A stretch of DNA of 64,000 nucleotides from a virus. The translations under genes were made by a program, and so were the position numbers. The stretch is taken from IMG/VR virus record IMGVR_UViG_3300027708_000029, positions 1 to 64,000 of that record; one strand, 5' to 3'. Of this stretch, positions 1-9,257 are shown piece after piece; position 1 is the first letter of the stretch, and the number at the start of each line of letters is the position of its first letter. Under the pieces are notes generated by a model. That model ran no database searches. It was not told where the DNA came from and saw nothing but the letters and a program-made list of their open reading frames with translations.

Positions 1-1
1 A

Positions 2-3000
2 ACAAAAATTTCTAAAATTTATAATGGATTCTCTCCTGCTGAAGACTTTACCGAGTTCAAAGACTTTTTTGAAAAACCAGATGGGGTAGATTCAGCAAAG
101 CCATTTATTATTTTAGCTCAAACTAGTAAAAATATACTAAGAGACAGAATAGATGCTCTTGGTTCTGATCTAGGAAAGAGAAAATTTGGTGTGAAAGATG
201 ATGATCTTATTCCTTTTAATACATCAGATAATAAAGGAACAAAAAAGTTTCCATGGATGATTAATGAGTCACTAAGTAATTTAGGTAAAGAATTTGAGAC
301 TAAACAAAAAGAAGCATTAGTAGAAGAATTTAATAATGGTCTTATAAAAACATCTATTATTCAAAAGGTTGGGGCAAAATTAAGTTGGCCTTTTGATAAT
401 GGCAAGCCGTTTGATCTATCATTTGATGCTATGTACACAAAATATCAAGGACCAACATTTGATAAGGCGACTAATTCTTTTGATGAAACTAAACCTATTG
501 ATGTTCTTATTCCAGAAAAGGGAGACACTCGATTAAGTCTTTATAAGCAACTTAGTACAGATAATAGAAGATTTATTTTAGGGCCAAACGATAATGAAAA
601 TGACTGGAATTTAGTTAGACAAAAAGCAGCAGAAAATTATATTGCTGGAATTAAAAATAAATTAGCTCAACCAGAATTAGATGTACTAGCCGATAAAGTA
701 AAAAAAGATAGTCCTCCTATAAGATTTGGTAACAGGAGCACTTTAAATTTACTTCCATCAGATCAGTCTGGTGATCTAGGGATGGGGAAATATGTTTTTA
801 CTGGAAACAGCAGTACAGGAGGAGAGTTTTCAATTGGTTCATATTTAGTTGAGGCTATTGATCAACATTTTGAGAAAAATCAAGAAATTGCTAAAAATGC
901 TGTAGGAGGTATTGATCAGCCAAATCAACTAGGAGACGTTATTGGAGATAATGATATTTCTGGTGCTCTCCGAACTCTTGCAAAAGGTGCTCTATCAGTT
1001 TTTGGTCGCAGACCCATTCCTGGTTTCCGTAATGGTTGGCTATATCAAAGATTGCGTGGTGTGAGAAATATATTTGGATCAGGAAAGCGTGGTCAAGGAG
1101 GTATCAGAGATGGTGGCGTAGCTAAAAATATTTCATCTTTTATAGCCGGTATATTTAATGGTGCTGGTGGGGATGTTAGTAATTTATTCCAGTTGGCTAG
1201 AAATCCTTCTCAATATCAAAATCTTCAAGAAACAGCATTATTAATGTCTGGTGCTTGGAGTGCTTTTAGTGGTTTAGCCGGAGGAAATACAAAATTTATT
1301 AAGAGTTTGATGAAAGATGGAGATAATAGTAATTTCCAAGATTTGTTTAGGTCTTTAGGAGCATCAGCAAAATTCCAAGAAGCTGCCTCAAGAGAACTAT
1401 CTCCAGATTTCAGAGCCCAAATGGGACAAATGCTACAAGGTTCCAAAATTAGAAAAATTGGAGCAAATGGATCATTGACATATGAAGATTTTACAGATCA
1501 AGTACCAAAAGACTATGCTGGCTTAGTTGATCTTGCTCTTAATCCATATAATGAATTTAGTAATATTGGTGTTCGTCATCAATTAATTGAAAAATTAAGA
1601 ACGGATATTCTTAATGGTAAAGATAGTAGAGGAATGCCATTTTATGATCCTAGAACATCTGGATATATAAATAATAATCTTTTATCATTACAAAGATGGT
1701 ATGGTGGTGATGGTAGAGCATGGCCGGGACAGGACTCTTTCTTTGACACTAATCTATTAGAAGAAGATAGAAAAAAATCTTTTATAGAAGCTTATAAGAA
1801 TAATGCTAATGCTGATATCTATCATGATGCTGAATTAGCTAATACTCAATTAGGAATAAAATCAAGATATGGTAATCTACCACAAACTTCTTGGTTTGAA
1901 GATCGATCAATAGCTACTCCACAAAATAGGGCTACTGGTGGTTTAATATATGCATCTAATGGATCATTAATTAATTTTACTCCAAGAGGTACTGATACTG
2001 TACCTGCAATGCTTACTCCGGGAGAATTTGTTGTTAATCGAGCAGCCACCCAAGCTAATTTGCCTTTATTACAGAGTATTAATAGAAATAAAGGTGGATC
2101 AGTTAATTATTATGCTACTGGTGGACTAGCAGCTGGTGGTGGTACTGGATATTCATCAGAACTACCAAGAAATATTAGAGATATTAAAACAGATACTAAG
2201 ATTTTAAAGAATGACAATAAAGAAATTTTAAAATCTAACAAAAAATTATTAGATTCGTTAGGACCAGATAAATACATGAGTCAAGGTGGTACTGTTTATG
2301 CTTCTAATGGTAAATTAATCAATTTCCAACCTCGCGGAACTGATACTGTTCCCGCCATGTTAACTCCCGGCGAATTTGTAGTTAATGCACAAGCCACAAA
2401 AAATAATCTTCCACTACTTCAAACTATTAATAGCGGAGCAATGAGCAAGGGTGGTATTGCTTACTTGCAGATGGGTGGTCTGCCACATGAGAATACTCCT
2501 TCTATGCATAGACTAAATGAAAAATATGCTCAAGAGTATATGAAATATAGAGAAGGAACTAAGCACTATCATACAAGATCTTTTGATGATGATTTGATGG
2601 AATGGTTAACAGAAAAATATCCTGGAGTTATTAAAAGTCAAATAAGAGCTGAAAGAATTAAAAATATTGCAAAGTCTTTAGAAGAGAGGGTGGTAGAAAA
2701 AGAAAAGACTCTTAAAGCTGATAAAATTACAGACAGAAAAGGAACATCTTCAACTTATGGTAAAATTGTTGGTTTTAATCAGCATTTTCCTGGTAAAGTT
2801 GCTATATTAAAAGCATTTGATCAAGATAAAAAATTAGTAAGAGAAGAAGATCTTAAGTATGTTGATAGTGTTGATTCTGGTGGTGGATTTGGAGCAGATC
2901 TTATTCCTACAAAGGATGCTCCAGGATACAAAGACAAACCCAGACACTTAATTCGTGTTCCAATACGAACACTTAGCGAAGATTCCAAAACACTTATAGA

Positions 3001-6000
3001 AAATTCACGAGCCCAAACTGGTTATTTTGGATCAGATTACGGCAAGGTAGCAAATGGAGCGTTTATAACTTGGACAAATCGTCGTGGAACTCATAAAACC
3101 GATGGTGTTCTAAAATCATTTGATAAAAATACACAAATAGCCAGAATTTTAAAAGATAATAATAGATATACAAGTATTAAATTATCAGATTTATCCGAAA
3201 TAGATGAAGATGCAGTATTAAATGCTTATAATCTTAATAAGGGTGGAATGATTTATGCTCAAGATGGATTTGATCCATCAAAAGCAAGAGCTCCCAGTTC
3301 TGATGTGCGAAAAGCTAAAAGAAATGAGTATTTACAAAGACAAATAGAGAGAGAAGAAGCAAAAGAATTTAATAAATTAGGTATTAACTATAATAATAGT
3401 ACCACCACACAAGATATAATAAAAGCTTTGAAGCAACAAAGAAATTTCCAAGAAAAAAATGACTACTATTTACGTCAATTTATTTCAGACGAATCATTAG
3501 GATTAAGACTAAAAAGATTTCCAAAAATTAGCAAAGCAATTGAAACTATAAAAGAACAATCGACTATAAATCCATTTGATCCTCCAAAAATAGATCCTCT
3601 TAATCCTGCCAAACCATCTACAGTTGATGAGCCAAGAGTATATTATAATGGGGTGGAACAGCAAGCAAAAGGTAAACCTTACTCTAGCGGTGGTGTGGTT
3701 TATGCTCAAGATGGATTTGATCCATCAAGACCATTAGGGCTCGGTGCTTATCGTCATGGAAAAGGACCTTATTCAACACTACCCCAACAGCCTATTACGA
3801 ATTTTGACAGTGAGAAGTTGGCCGGAGAAGGCAAAGCTGCTTTATACGGAGCTGCTAAATCAATACTTCCAGGTTTAGCTGGTTTGGGTGCTGGAGTTTT
3901 AGGTTTACCCACCACAGGTCCTGGTGGATTTGCTATTGGTTTAGGAGCAGGGACCGCAGTATATCAAGCTCAAGAAAATCTTTTGAATGCTTTAGCTCCA
4001 GAAACAAATAAAAATATTAAAGATACTATGGAAGAACATTGGCAGGCTTCGTTATTCGGGTCTGTAGTTGCTGGTTTTGGTGCCGACAAGATAGGTCGTA
4101 ATCTACTTTCTTCTTCTGTCAAAAATACTTCAAGAATCCCAATTCTTAAAACTGGTAATGGTTCTGTAAGACCAGATATGAAAAGTCCTGGTCAAGAAGC
4201 TATGGAAGAATTCTTCTTAAGAAGTAGACCATCAGCAAGTGCTCCATTAGATGTACCAAAATCTTCTAAAACTGTGCCTCTTTTTCATGCTAGTAATACT
4301 GGTTTAGAAGACTCTATTTTAAAAAGTTTTCAAAAAGAAGGAGGCAAAAGTGGAATATCTAAAGGATATGGACAAGGAGCTGGCTTATACACCTACACTA
4401 GTAGGGAAGCAGCTGAAAAACATGCCAGATCTATTATGCAAGGAAGTGCGATTACAGGAGCAGATACTCGTGGCAAACCAATGATTGTTAAATTTGATGA
4501 AATATTAGATTCATCAAGATTTGATCTTGATTATGAGCTAAATAAATCATATGTGGCTCGTTGGTTACATGATAATTTTGATCAAGTACAATCAGTATTA
4601 TCTGATATGAAATACTCCCCATTATTAAAGAAACTAGAATTACAAGATCCATCTGGTAAAACTTTAAGGGGTGTTCAAACACAAACATTTGCTAGTCCAA
4701 ATAGTGGAGGGGCAGGTCTTGCAGATAGTTGGCTAATGCAACAGCAGACCAGACTACCAAGCAGGCGAGCAATATATGATAGTATAGATTCAGTCACAAG
4801 AGATGGTGAAGTTCTATCCCAAATTATGAAGTTTATAGGAAAAAGAAATCCAGAGATGCTTCAGAAATTTAGAGAAGGATTTTTTGAAACTATGCCACCT
4901 GGATCAGCTATTAAATATATTGGTTCAGACAATTTAGTCCCTAGTAATATTGATGTATTAGCTAAGGCTAGAGGTGGGGTGGTTTATGCTAATAATGGAA
5001 TGTTAATTCCTTATCAGCCAAGAGGCACAGACACTGTACCAGCCATGCTCACACCCGGAGAATTTGTTGTTAATCGTCAGGCCACCCAAGCAAATCTACC
5101 ATTATTACATTCCATCAATAACGGATCAGCCCCATCTGATCCTAATCATTTTGCTAATGGAGGATTAGTAGGACTATTAAGAAATAAAAATATTAATAGA
5201 TCAGAAATATTAGCAAGACAAGCAGATGCTGAGGGTATTTGGTTAGCAGTAGATAAGAAAGGACATCCATATAAAAAAGATTTCTGGACAGTTGATGACG
5301 ATAATTTAATGAATATTAGACAAAAAGATTTAATTATGGTCAAAGGAATTGGCTCTAAAAAAGGAGCTATAGCACAAGTTCTCAAAGACTATCAGATGGA
5401 TTTGATAAACTCTGGAGGTAGTGTAGATAGAGCTTCAGTTTTCTTAAGAAAAATGAGAGCACAATCAGTAACCAAAAGTAAAGAAGATCTTGTTTTAGAT
5501 GAATTAGCTTATCAAATTCAAGCTAAACCTGAAAGATTCAAAAAAGAAGCATATAGTAGTGAGAATGATATTGCTATAGACACTAAAGCAAAAACAATAA
5601 TTGATTTAATAACTGCGGTTAATCCCGTTAATCCCGTTAATCGGCAAGGAATAAGTCAGGCTATCGCTCAAAGAGAATACGGAAAATCTTCAGAAAGATT
5701 TGAATATCTACGTCAAGTAATAAATAATACTGAAGATGGCATAAAGATTTTAACTAATTATGATTTTGCAAAATCGAAGATGTCTCAGGGAACAAAAGCA
5801 ATATTTTTAGAGGAAGATATCGCTGGAAAAGATTTAGACAAAGAAAAATATGGTATTTCTGATATGGGAGGTCAAGGCAAAGAAGCTCCTCGTCTAATTT
5901 TAAAACAACAAAACGAATGGGCTAAAAAAGAACAAACCTATATTAATAATGTTTGGCAAAAAGTAAAGACAGCACTTAGAATACCAGATGGGATGTTATT

Positions 6001-9000
6001 AAATACCAATAATAATATTGCTTATGATGAAACTACTTTGATTCCTACTAAATTTAATAGAGGTGGTGTGGTTTATGCTCATGATGGATTTGATCCATCA
6101 AAACAAAAAATGCCTACTTTATTTGATTTGCCTCAAGATTTTAGACAAACTCAGAAACCTTATAAGCCAGATGTTAAGCCAAAACCAGGATTAGCTGGAG
6201 CATCAATAGGAGCACCAGGAACAGTCAGTCCTACCCAGCAGCAAGCTATTGATAAGAAGGTTAGGGAACAGACACCTCAAGACATTCCCTATTGGTTTGG
6301 AACAAGAAAAGAATCACAAACTGAAAGACAACATAGAGTAATTCAGTCTTCTTTGGACGAAGGTACACCTGAATGGTATAAAAATGCTGGAATAGCTTGG
6401 CAAATGGTTGAAGATTTAGGATCAGGTCTAGCTGTAAAGCCTAATAATCCTAGACTACTATATAGTCCTAGAGGAATAAAAACACCAATAACAAAATCTC
6501 CATTTTCAATACCCGTTCCCGATTATGGAAGACAACAACCACCAGTAGTACCAAAATCAAAAACTCCGCTGCCTACGCCTAAACAACCAGTAGTATCACC
6601 AACTCCACGACCAGAAAAAGTTTCTTTGGGTTTTGAATATTTGGGTACTCGCGGTGCTGCTAATCCAAAAGCTGGAGGAGTCAAAGGAACCGGTCTTACC
6701 TCAACTGATACACAAGCTACGGCACAAGTATTTGACCCAAGTAAAACTATGTCTCAAAGTCGAACATTGGCAGAATATCAAAAATCTCTAAAAGATGCTA
6801 GAGATGCCGAATTCAAAAGATTAGATAAACTACAAGCCCAATGGGCCAAAGAACAACTTATAGAATATCAAAGACAAGAAAAAGAAGGTACTCTTAAACC
6901 AGATTATCAACAGAGAAGCTTAAAAGAAAGAGCAGCTGAATTTGCTAGACTCAGAGCAGAAGGCCATAAACAAAGAGTAGAGGCAGACCATATCTCGGCT
7001 CAGAATTCATCCAAATTTGACTTTGATGCCAAGAGAACAGGTGATTTTAGTTCAGGATCTTTTATAAAATCTCAAGCTAAACCAACTTTTTCTAAATTTA
7101 TTCCAACAAAAGATTTTGATATTGATTCGATACAGAGACTTATGCAATATCCTCAACCAGTTTTTGATAGTTTAGTTGAAAGAGTATATCAACTAACTGG
7201 AACATCTGGTGAATTACCAAAAACATTTAATCGTACTAATTTATTGTTTGGAGATCAAGAGATTGGTATTACTGGAATAGGAGCAGCTGCTCCTGGTATT
7301 AAGCAGGAGCCTATTGGTCGTATGGGGTTTAGGGATACTATTGGTAGAGAAAATATAAAGAACGCATTAATAGAAGTACTATTAAGTAATTTCCGTTCAG
7401 AAATAGATAAATTTCAACCTGTTAATCTTGGACCAGTGGATGAAATGAATGCCAGAGAATACAAAGATAGAGGTTTAATTGGAAGCGCTGAACAAAAAGT
7501 TGGAGGAATATATGGTACCAGAGTCGAAGGAACTGGTAATTTCTATCACCCAGAAAGCAATTCTGCTGCTGCTAAATTTTTGTCTACACATACTAATTTT
7601 AATTTAACTCAAGCAGATACTGATCCAAAACTAGCACAATCTAGAGGTGGATTCTTAATAGAAACAGCTCGTGGAGTATTAGAACGTGCTCAACAAGAAG
7701 TTATGACCAAGCTTCAACAAGCTGTCCTTGCTCAACAAAATAAACCACAAACTCCAGACGTTCATGGAGCTCCAGCCAGTAATAAAATTCGCATTATAAG
7801 TCCAGAAAATTCAAATTCAAATACAGTTAATTCAGAAGTATTAGGAGAGTACGGAGAGATAATTGCTTTTTATGAAGATCCAAAAACTGGATCTGCTAAC
7901 CAAGCATGGGGAAGAGTTTCTGCAAAACCGATAGATAAAAAAACCTATAAAATAGAAACATCATTAGCTAAAAAAGGACATGGAGAAAGTTTATATCATG
8001 CTATTATAGAGTATATCACTAAAATAGGTGGTTCTGTAATACCTGATTATCCTGAAACTCAATCTCCAGATGCTAAAAAATTATGGAAAAAATTAGAAAA
8101 ACATCCTGATATTAGTGGTGATCGTGAAAATGGTTATACTAAAAAACCAAGTCTTATAACAGATCCTACTAGAGTGGGGCCTGGTGTTAGTGAAAACTAT
8201 ATTAGAAGACCAACAAATTTCGATGAAATCCATCAACAAGGCTATGGTGATTTAGTTAAGCCCGTAAGTCCAACACCGGTCACACCAATACCATCCCCCA
8301 GAGCAAAAGCATTTATTCAATCTAAATCTCGGGGTGGTGTGGTTTATGCTAGTAGTGGAGCATTGATTCCTTATGAACCAAGAGGCACGGATACTGTTCC
8401 AGCAATGTTAACTCCTGGTGAATTTGTGATCAATAGAGCTGCTACTCAAAAAAATCTTCCCTTATTAAAAAGTATTAATAGTGGTGGCAGTAATTACAGC
8501 TCTGGAGGTGTGGTTTATGCAGAAGATGGTACTTTTATACCATGGCGTAATAAATACTCTCAAATGCAAGGAGAGAAAGAAAATGCATATCGTAAAGAAC
8601 AAGAAAGAAAAGTCCAAGCCTATAAAGAAGAACAAGCTCGTAGAGCAAATGAATATCAAAATAGAGGTTCTGTAAGACCTTCCTCTCCAACAGCACCTCC
8701 TCAACAACAAAATCAACAACAAAATCAATATCAAATGAGCCCACAAACGAGCCAAAGAGTTAATATGGCCGCTCAGGCAGCATTTGATCCTAAAAATTCT
8801 GGAGATGTTAATAAACAACTAACAATATTTGGTACATTATTAACTGGAACTAATCAAGTTTTAACACAATTTGGTGCTACTTTAGAAAATATGATTAAAG
8901 GTATGGGAGCAAGTCCAGTTGGTGGTGGTGTAAATAATGGTAGTGCAGGACAACAAGGTAGCCAAAATCAGAATAAAAATGGCCCATTAGATGGATTAAG

Positions 9001-9226
9001 TGATTTTACAACAAAATTTGGAGAATTTATCGGTCAATTACAGAAAATAAACTTACCACCAGTTATCAATGTTATGGGTAATCATAAAGTTGAGGTAATA
9101 TTTAATGGGGCAGAAATATTGAGAGAATTACAACCTGAAATTTCTAAATTAGTAGTTGCTCAGGTTGGCGGAGCAATGAAGTCGATTAGTGATCAATCAG
9201 AAGGTGCATTTAAATATCAAGTCTAA
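2..9226 (+). CDS. Tail tape-measure protein with embedded enzyme-like domains (5' partial)
   Basis: The frame is open from the window edge; the GTG at 191 is not a real start, since codons continue upstream to position 2 without a stop. Over 3070 residues are visible. Four 49-residue cassettes carry the motif DTVPAMLTPGEFVVN, which I know from phage tape-measure proteins. A glycine-rich hydrophobic stretch at about 3830-4000 also fits that family. Between cassettes lie SH3/KOW-like segments (about 2740-3220), an ADP-ribosyltransferase-like domain (4274-4951), an unrecognised segment (5120-6061) and a GNAT-like domain (7784-8116). The C-terminus has a charged coiled-coil-like stretch and a Gln-rich linker. 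It would set tail length and may be ejected with DNA. It heads the structural operon; the next gene starts 31 bases on behind a good ribosome site. The tape-measure call is firm; the enzymatic calls are inference. Confidence 0.85.
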   Translation, partial: TKISKIYNGFSPAEDFTEFKDFFEKPDGVDSAKPFIILAQTSKNILRDRIDALGSDLGKRKFGVKDDDLIPFNTSDNKGTKKFPWMINESLSNLGKEFETKQKEALVEEFNNGLIKTSIIQKVGAKLSWPFDNGKPFDLSFDAMYTKYQGPTFDKATNSFDETKPIDVLIPEKGDTRLSLYKQLSTDNRRFILGPNDNENDWNLVRQKAAENYIAGIKNKLAQPELDVLADKVKKDSPPIRFGNRSTLNLLPSDQSGDLGMGKYVFTGNSSTGGEFSIGSYLVEAIDQHFEKNQEIAKNAVGGIDQPNQLGDVIGDNDISGALRTLAKGALSVFGRRPIPGFRNGWLYQRLRGVRNIFGSGKRGQGGIRDGGVAKNISSFIAGIFNGAGGDVSNLFQLARNPSQYQNLQETALLMSGAWSAFSGLAGGNTKFIKSLMKDGDNSNFQDLFRSLGASAKFQEAASRELSPDFRAQMGQMLQGSKIRKIGANGSLTYEDFTDQVPKDYAGLVDLALNPYNEFSNIGVRHQLIEKLRTDILNGKDSRGMPFYDPRTSGYINNNLLSLQRWYGGDGRAWPGQDSFFDTNLLEEDRKKSFIEAYKNNANADIYHDAELANTQLGIKSRYGNLPQTSWFEDRSIATPQNRATGGLIYASNGSLINFTPRGTDTVPAMLTPGEFVVNRAATQANLPLLQSINRNKGGSVNYYATGGLAAGGGTGYSSELPRNIRDIKTDTKILKNDNKEILKSNKKLLDSLGPDKYMSQGGTVYASNGKLINFQPRGTDTVPAMLTPGEFVVNAQATKNNLPLLQTINSGAMSKGGIAYLQMGGLPHENTPSMHRLNEKYAQEYMKYREGTKHYHTRSFDDDLMEWLTEKYPGVIKSQIRAERIKNIAKSLEERVVEKEKTLKADKITDRKGTSSTYGKIVGFNQHFPGKVAILKAFDQDKKLVREEDLKYVDSVDSGGGFGADLIPTKDAPGYKDKPRHLIRVPIRTLSEDSKTLIENSRAQTGYFGSDYGKVANGAFITWTNRRGTHKTDGVLKSFDKNTQIARILKDNNRYTSIKLSDLSEIDEDAVLNAYNLNKGGMIYAQDGFDPSKARAPSSDVRKAKRNEYLQRQIEREEAKEFNKLGINYNNSTTTQDIIKALKQQRNFQEKNDYYLRQFISDESLGLRLKRFPKISKAIETIKEQSTINPFDPPKIDPLNPAKPSTVDEPRVYYNGVEQQAKGKPYSSGGVVYAQDGFDPSRPLGLGAYRHGKGPYSTLPQQPITNFDSEKLAGEGKAALYGAAKSILPGLAGLGAGVLGLPTTGPGGFAIGLGAGTAVYQAQENLLNALAPETNKNIKDTMEEHWQASLFGSVVAGFGADKIGRNLLSSSVKNTSRIPILKTGNGSVRPDMKSPGQEAMEEFFLRSRPSASAPLDVPKSSKTVPLFHASNTGLEDSILKSFQKEGGKSGISKGYGQGAGLYTYTSREAAEKHARSIMQGSAITGADTRGKPMIVKFDEILDSSRFDLDYELNKSYVARWLHDNFDQVQSVLSDMKYSPLLKKLELQDPSGKTLRGVQTQTFASPNSGGAGLADSWLMQQQTRLPSRRAIYDSIDSVTRDGEVLSQIMKFIGKRNPEMLQKFREGFFETMPPGSAIKYIGSDNLVPSNIDVLAKARGGVVYANNGMLIPYQPRGTDTVPAMLTPGEFVVNRQATQANLPLLHSINNGSAPSDPNHFANGGLVGLLRNKNINRSEILARQADAEGIWLAVDKKGHPYKKDFWTVDDDNLMNIRQKDLIMVKGIGSKKGAIAQVLKDYQMDLINSGGSVDRASVFLRKMRAQSVTKSKEDLVLDELAYQIQAKPERFKKEAYSSENDIAIDTKAKTIIDLITAVNPVNPVNRQGISQAIAQREYGKSSERFEYLRQVINNTEDGIKILTNYDFAKSKMSQGTKAIFLEEDIAGKDLDKEKYGISDMGGQGKEAPRLILKQQNEWAKKEQTYINNVWQKVKTALRIPDGMLLNTNNNIAYDETTLIPTKFNRGGVVYAHDGFDPSKQKMPTLFDLPQDFRQTQKPYKPDVKPKPGLAGASIGAPGTVSPTQQQAIDKKVREQTPQDIPYWFGTRKESQTERQHRVIQSSLDEGTPEWYKNAGIAWQMVEDLGSGLAVKPNNPRLLYSPRGIKTPITKSPFSIPVPDYGRQQPPVVPKSKTPLPTPKQPVVSPTPRPEKVSLGFEYLGTRGAANPKAGGVKGTGLTSTDTQATAQVFDPSKTMSQSRTLAEYQKSLKDARDAEFKRLDKLQAQWAKEQLIEYQRQEKEGTLKPDYQQRSLKERAAEFARLRAEGHKQRVEADHISAQNSSKFDFDAKRTGDFSSGSFIKSQAKPTFSKFIPTKDFDIDSIQRLMQYPQPVFDSLVERVYQLTGTSGELPKTFNRTNLLFGDQEIGITGIGAAAPGIKQEPIGRMGFRDTIGRENIKNALIEVLLSNFRSEIDKFQPVNLGPVDEMNAREYKDRGLIGSAEQKVGGIYGTRVEGTGNFYHPESNSAAAKFLSTHTNFNLTQADTDPKLAQSRGGFLIETARGVLERAQQEVMTKLQQAVLAQQNKPQTPDVHGAPASNKIRIISPENSNSNTVNSEVLGEYGEIIAFYEDPKTGSANQAWGRVSAKPIDKKTYKIETSLAKKGHGESLYHAIIEYITKIGGSVIPDYPETQSPDAKKLWKKLEKHPDISGDRENGYTKKPSLITDPTRVGPGVSENYIRRPTNFDEIHQQGYGDLVKPVSPTPVTPIPSPRAKAFIQSKSRGGVVYASSGALIPYEPRGTDTVPAMLTPGEFVINRAATQKNLPLLKSINSGGSNYSSGGVVYAEDGTFIPWRNKYSQMQGEKENAYRKEQERKVQAYKEEQARRANEYQNRGSVRPSSPTAPPQQQNQQQNQYQMSPQTSQRVNMAAQAAFDPKNSGDVNKQLTIFGTLLTGTNQVLTQFGATLENMIKGMGASPVGGGVNNGSAGQQGSQNQNKNGPLDGLSDFTTKFGEFIGQLQKINLPPVINVMGNHKVEVIFNGAEILRELQPEISKLVVAQVGGAMKSISDQSEGAFKYQV
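1937..2083 (+). repeat. Tape-measure cassette 1 (49 codons)
   Basis: In-frame repeat unit: Gly-Gly-x-x-Tyr-Ala, then PRGTDTVPAMLTPGEFVVN, then a conserved NLPLLQSIN-type end. Full copies are also at 2285, 4973 and 8333. Bases differ between copies much more than residues, which points to old copies under protein-level selection. Confidence 0.9.
2285..2431 (+). repeat. Tape-measure cassette 2 (49 codons)
   Basis: Second full copy, with an Ala-Gln variant just after the GEFVVN motif. It is followed by a segment with two short SH3/KOW-like stretches that runs to the short cassette at 3242. Confidence 0.9.
3242..3280 (+). repeat. Short tape-measure cassette (GG-x-x-YA-x-DG-FDPS form)
   Basis: Truncated cassette head that keeps the Gly-Gly...Tyr-Ala...Asp-Gly turn followed by Phe-Asp-Pro-Ser, without the DTVPAML part. 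Near-identical short forms occur at 3689-3727 and 6062-6100, and a shorter one at 8504-8530. They also sit at segment boundaries. Confidence 0.75.
3689..3727 (+). repeat. Short tape-measure cassette, second copy
   Basis: Same 13-codon form as at 3242, almost identical in residues. It precedes the hydrophobic segment and the ADP-ribosyltransferase-like domain. Confidence 0.75.
4274..4951 (+). other. ADP-ribosyltransferase-like domain inside the tape-measure protein
   Basis: The domain begins with a strand and histidine (VPLFHAS), continues with GxGxGAGLYTYTSREAAEKHA-like spacing, then a strand with Phe-Asp-Glu, and ends with an AIKYIGSDNLVP-type strand. The His ... Gly-x-Gly-Leu-Tyr ... Ala-x-x-x-Ala layout resembles the ADP-ribosyltransferase fold in phage and toxin proteins. 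The catalytic Glu cannot be assigned by eye, so activity is unproven. Confidence 0.5.
4973..5119 (+). repeat. Tape-measure cassette 3 (49 codons)
   Basis: Third full copy, directly after the ADP-ribosyltransferase-like domain. It has the same DTVPAMLTPGEFVVN core and a NLPLLHSIN end. Confidence 0.9.
6062..6100 (+). repeat. Short tape-measure cassette, third copy
   Basis: Same 13-codon head form as at 3242 and 3689, with His in place of Gln. It precedes a proline-rich linker and the region that leads to the GNAT-like domain. Confidence 0.75.
7784..8116 (+). other. GNAT-acetyltransferase-like domain inside the tape-measure protein
   Basis: The order of elements is beta strands, then KKGHGESLYHAIIEYI (a Gly-x-Gly-x-x-Leu-Tyr loop-helix like the acetyl-CoA-binding motif A of GNAT proteins), then a strand after Gly-Gly, and finally AKKLWKKLEKHP, which matches the common end of small GNAT domains. 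Recognition is by pattern only. Confidence 0.5.
8333..8479 (+). repeat. Tape-measure cassette 4 (49 codons)
   Basis: Fourth full copy, with Ile for Val in GEFVIN. A last short head form follows at 8504-8530, before the charged, probably coiled-coil C-terminal region. Confidence 0.9.
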
Positions 9227-9257
9227 GTCTAATAATTAATGCCATAAGGAGACCGTA

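Noticed and set aside
8481-8818. Open frames on both strands inside the tape-measure end
   Set aside because: They are shadows of the long coding frame, without ribosome sites or recognisable proteins.
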